Assembly: GCA_002189035.1 (NCBI GenBank)
Contig: NEEC01000004.1
Location: forward strand, 1,488,001 to 1,552,000
Direction of reading: 5' to 3'
DNA: 64,000 nucleotides
Source of the DNA: Utricularia gibba
Lineage: Eukaryota; Streptophyta; Magnoliopsida; Lamiales; Lentibulariaceae
The notes beneath the pieces were generated by a model. That model worked only from the letters and a program-made list of their open reading frames with translations, had not been told where the DNA came from and made no database searches. Position 1 is the first letter of the stretch; each line of letters opens with the position of its first letter. A program made the position numbers and the translations under genes. Below are positions 60,951 to 64,000 of the stretch, piece by piece.

Positions 60951-62638
60951 TCAAACTTTGATGGACATGGCAGCCTCCTTGATCTGCTGGATGGTGAAAA
61001 CGCCGAAGATGTCATCGTCGGTGGCAGCGTTGATGACAGCGGCGGCGAGGTCGTTCACGCTGATCGGAGGAGCAAGGAGTAAATCGGAAGCAGGGAGCGA
61101 GCTTAACGGCTTGGTGAAGCTCTCAGCAGCAGTCAGAAGTCTCTCCAAGGGCTCACCGATCACCTCCAGAGGTATCTCATACTGGTTCACTTTCCTCTTC
61201 CCGTAGATGAACCCCGGCCGGAGTACAACACCTACAATTCCGACTGTTAGGCACATTTGAGGGCACCCCTGAAAGAGTTAGAAAAGAACAGCACCTGAGG
61301 TGGGGAACTTGGACAGAACCTCAGATTCTGCTTTCCTTTTGCCTGTGAAGTAACCATTTGAGAGTAGAAATGATGGGAGGTTGTAGTCGTGAACTGAGAT
61401 CAGTATGAACTTGGAAACACCTGCACAGAAAAGAAGAACAGATTCAGCTCATGTTCCATAGCCAACAGATGGAGCTTCAGAATTTTATGATCCACTACTA
61501 GGAATGCTCACCCGAATCTTTGGCTGCATTTACAGACAATACATTAGCCTCTCCATTAATTCTTTGCATATAATCTTCTCTGCCAAAGCCTCCAAGTGTA
61601 GAAACAACGGTTGTTGCTCCAGCGAGCACTTCATTCCAGTTCACATAAAACACATCCCCTGCCAACACAAATGAAACAAAACTGAATGACATTTTGTTTT
61701 CACATTAACCACGTGTGAAAAAATGAAGCCAGGCCGAAATCGTGTTTGATGGCTTCTGTACTTTTCATTTCTTGTGCATTAACTCATAGTGAGTGTTCAT
61801 GTGTGATTTCGTATTGAAAGGCAACATCCTTCAATCAACTAAAAACTGTCTCCACTGACAAACCACCAATTCACATACAAAAGAGTGAGCAAAAAGAAAA
61901 CTTGCCTGTGACCCATGTAGCCTGATCTAGCCATGGCTCGGAATCATAAGGCCGTCCTGATCTGGCGTTGTGCAGAAGGTAGGATCACAAATGTACTGTG
62001 AAAAGTTAAAACTGGGATCCTCTAGGTTCACTGTCTTGTACCTGCTAATGCTAACGACTTCGATACCTCTGGAGACAGCAGCCTTACACACAGCTGAACC
62101 AACAAATCCACTTCCACCTAACACAACAATCTAATAACAAATCAGACATTATGACTCCAGTCAAGAGGATGCTTAGGAGACAAACATGAGACACATACTC
62201 TGTTTGCCTTGATTTCAGCAACAACATCAATTGTACCATCATCATAATTCTTAGTGACACCTGAGTTGTCAATGCTGTATTCCACACAAATCCATTGGAA
62301 TACATGAGAAGCAAAACTAAATACCATGAATTCAATCTCAAAATTGACACCAAACTAAAGAAGCAGTAAGAGGTTCATATGTTCTAAGTTCAGAGGGGTT
62401 ATCACTAAAATAGCATTGTAAATGGGAGGAATCAAAACCAGAATTTAAAAGCCTTGATCATAGTTGTTTCTCGCTAAAAAAAGAAGGATCAGTTTCGGGT
62501 GCCGTTGATATTTAAAGGCTGTGTAGAAGGTAACCTTGAGCGGATGGTTTTCATGGAACTGGAGGTTCCACGAGAAGTGGCGACAAGGGTTTTGAAGGAA
62601 GGTGCAGAAATGCAACTGATGCCACAAAGCGACGCCAT
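60951..62638 (-). CDS. Plastid NAD(P)-binding Rossmann protein, At1g32220-like
   Basis: Seven exons, minus strand: 62638-62535, 62274-62199, 62130-62042, 61961-61906, 61658-61512, 61420-61295, 61231-60951. They give 292 residues. A transit peptide (MASLCGISCISAPSFKTLVA) precedes an atypical short-chain dehydrogenase fold with VVLGGSGFVGSAVCKAA, VVSTLGGFG, SVHDYNLPSFLLSNGYFTGK, then GVVLRPGFIYGKRKVN and DDDIFGVFTIQQIKEAA. The Arabidopsis homologue is found in plastoglobules; the reaction is unknown. The fourth intron starts GC (ACAG/GCAAGT at 61,905), a near-perfect GC donor. Confidence 0.93.
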
Positions 62639-63467
62639 TCTCCAAACCTTCCTTCGCCAATCCAACTAAAGATACCTGCAACCGGAGATAGTGACGTAAC
62701 AGCTGGGATTTCCGTGAATATATGGGTGCAAACTCAAGGTTTATAAACGCTTACAGGAGACAACAACCTAATTATCAAGCAATCCATTGAAGAGATAAGC
62801 TTTTTCGACCCCACATGCTGATGCTCAAAGTAGAAAAGGATTTAACCATTCATCTAAAATTCGTTGTTTTGGAATTGGGTATTCGGGATTCAAACGGGTT
62901 TTGCTGGATACGGTTTCTGGCTCTGATTTATGGTCCTTTACTCCTGCTTAAATCATTTCAACAGCTGTTCGACGAAATGCGCATTCAGGGGCATAAATGA
63001 AGATCAACCGCATAAGCTCAGAAAAAATGGGGGTTTTCAGAGCTCTGTATTCGGTGCTTATCATCTGCTCCAAAGATCAAATCAGGGAATGCCTGTGGGG
63101 GGCTACTGAATTTCCATTTCAAAGGGGAAAAACCTCCCGTTGTGGAACAAAAGATTCCCCCGCGCTGAAAGGTGCTCCCTGTGGCTAATAATGCGTCAGT
63201 GATGATGCAGCAGGCGGCCACAGAGGGAGCAAGTTTCTGGCTCTTGGTTTGTTTAAGTTTTTCTGATGGTACGCAAAGGGCTTGCTGATATAGAGCTGCA
63301 AGCTCCATTGACACTGTTGGTGTGTCCACCATTTACATGGTATAGTAAATCAGGTCGAATCTTCGAAATGTGAATGGGGATGCACTTCTAATATGTCAAT
63401 AAGACCAGAACTCCTGCTAAGTTCTCATCTTTAGCTCCTCTCTAACCTTCCCTTGCTACTGCTGGAC
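62639..63467. other. Spacer between MTA and the At1g32220-like gene
   Basis: Promoter of the At1g32220-like gene and 3' UTR of MTA, both on the minus strand. No gene is supported. Confidence 0.5.
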
Positions 63468-64000
63468 TCAGGTAGTTGCTGAAAGCCCAGGTTCAGCTTC
63501 AGCAGCAGGTGTGTTGTTTAGTGTCGACCTCGGTGGTGATGGAGGCTGAACTACCACATCTGGATAGGCCGCCTTGAATCTTGCCCGCAGCCCTTCATCT
63601 ACCAACCGCACCCCTTGCAGTTGGTTTCCCAGAGATATCCACCTGTTTGTTTATTTGCTAGCTTGTTTCGTCACATGACAAATACCCAAAACATGTAAAA
63701 CTATGATGAAGAAGAGCATACCCAGCCTGAACATTGTGCATCCTTGCAAACAGCTCCAGCTTTCTGGTTCTTGGGCTGATCCTTTCCAACATAGGATACA
63801 TCTGATGCAAAAAGCATAGCATATGATCCCTTCTATGGTTTGCAATACAAATGCAAGAAACATTTTTTATTATTTTTTTACTTCTAACCTCATCAGGCTT
63901 ACGGCTTGTTTCACGAACTTCAGCAACGATCACATCAGTGTCGATGTTTCTATTTACTGCAGGGTTGCCCTTCACTCCAACAAGGCAATGCTCCTTGCTG
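63468..64000 (-). CDS. MTA: N6-adenosine-methyltransferase MT-A70-like (MTA), 3' end only
   Basis: The last three exons (64000-63889, 63801-63722, 63642-63468) encode GNPAVNRNIDTDVIVAEVRE, SRKPDEMYPMLERI and RKLELFARMHN, then SLGNQLQGVRLVDEGLRARF, ending AEPGLSATT. This is the C-terminal part of the METTL3-type catalytic subunit, which adds N6-methyladenosine to mRNA with its METTL14-type partner MTB. The DPPW catalytic motif lies beyond the right edge. The RNIDTDVIVAE form separates it from METTL14. The partial exon continues off the window. Confidence 0.93.

Overview
This is nuclear DNA of a flowering plant, most likely a eudicot. Genes found only in plants dominate: an abscisic-acid receptor, MAX1/CYP711A, PsbX, SQD1, a BELL homeodomain gene and a BIG GRAIN-like gene. 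Coding regions are split by short GT-AG introns, mostly 70-300 bp, and separated by AT-rich spacers. Gene density is high, about 25 gene models in 64 kb. No intact transposon, tRNA, rRNA or CRISPR array was seen. Exon coordinates below were set by eye from splice signals, reading phase and protein-family conservation.

Left third (1-22 kb), a rearranged block. It holds the 3' end of IMP2 (+), a decayed coding-like stretch, a CHX cation/H+ antiporter (-), an unexplained transcribed-looking locus (5.1-6.7 kb), a PITH-domain gene (+), an NDL/NDRG gene (+), an ATH1 fragment (-), an IMP2 fragment (+), a GT14/BC10-like glycosyltransferase (+), an NDL fragment (+) and an intact ATH1-like BELL gene (-). 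NDL and ATH1 are each present once intact and once broken, in complementary fashion. IMP2 and the PITH-gene 3' flank are also duplicated. A segmental duplication followed by reciprocal gene loss explains this best.

Middle (24-45 kb), ordinary dense gene space. It holds a PYL2-like ABA receptor (-), class IV histone deacetylase HDA2 (-), a DUF4408/DUF761 protein (+), delta-8 sphingolipid desaturase (-) head-to-head with UDP-sulfoquinovose synthase SQD1 (+), MAX1 (+), a DUF3511 protein (-), spliceosomal cyclophilin CYP57/CWC27 (+) and a coclaurine N-methyltransferase-like gene (-).

Right third (45-64 kb). It holds a BIG GRAIN 1-like gene (+), PsbX (+), a DWNN-domain RING E3 ligase (-), an OXS3-like gene (-), a chalcone-isomerase-fold FAP2-like gene (-), an alpha/beta hydrolase (-), an At1g32220-like plastid NAD(P)-binding protein (-) and the 3' end of the m6A methyltransferase MTA (-).

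Two cross-cutting signals stand out. First, three otherwise intact genes (SQD1, CYP57, FAP2), and possibly a fourth (OXS3-like), each carry one single-base deletion at a G or C run. This looks more like residual long-read assembly error than real loss, but needs checking. Second, three introns begin with GC instead of GT (HDA2, MAX1, At1g32220-like). I found no convincing novel multi-gene system. The most interesting items are the reciprocal pseudogenisation block, the repeated non-coding locus at 5-6.7 kb, and a DWNN E3 ligase whose zinc knuckle follows its RING.
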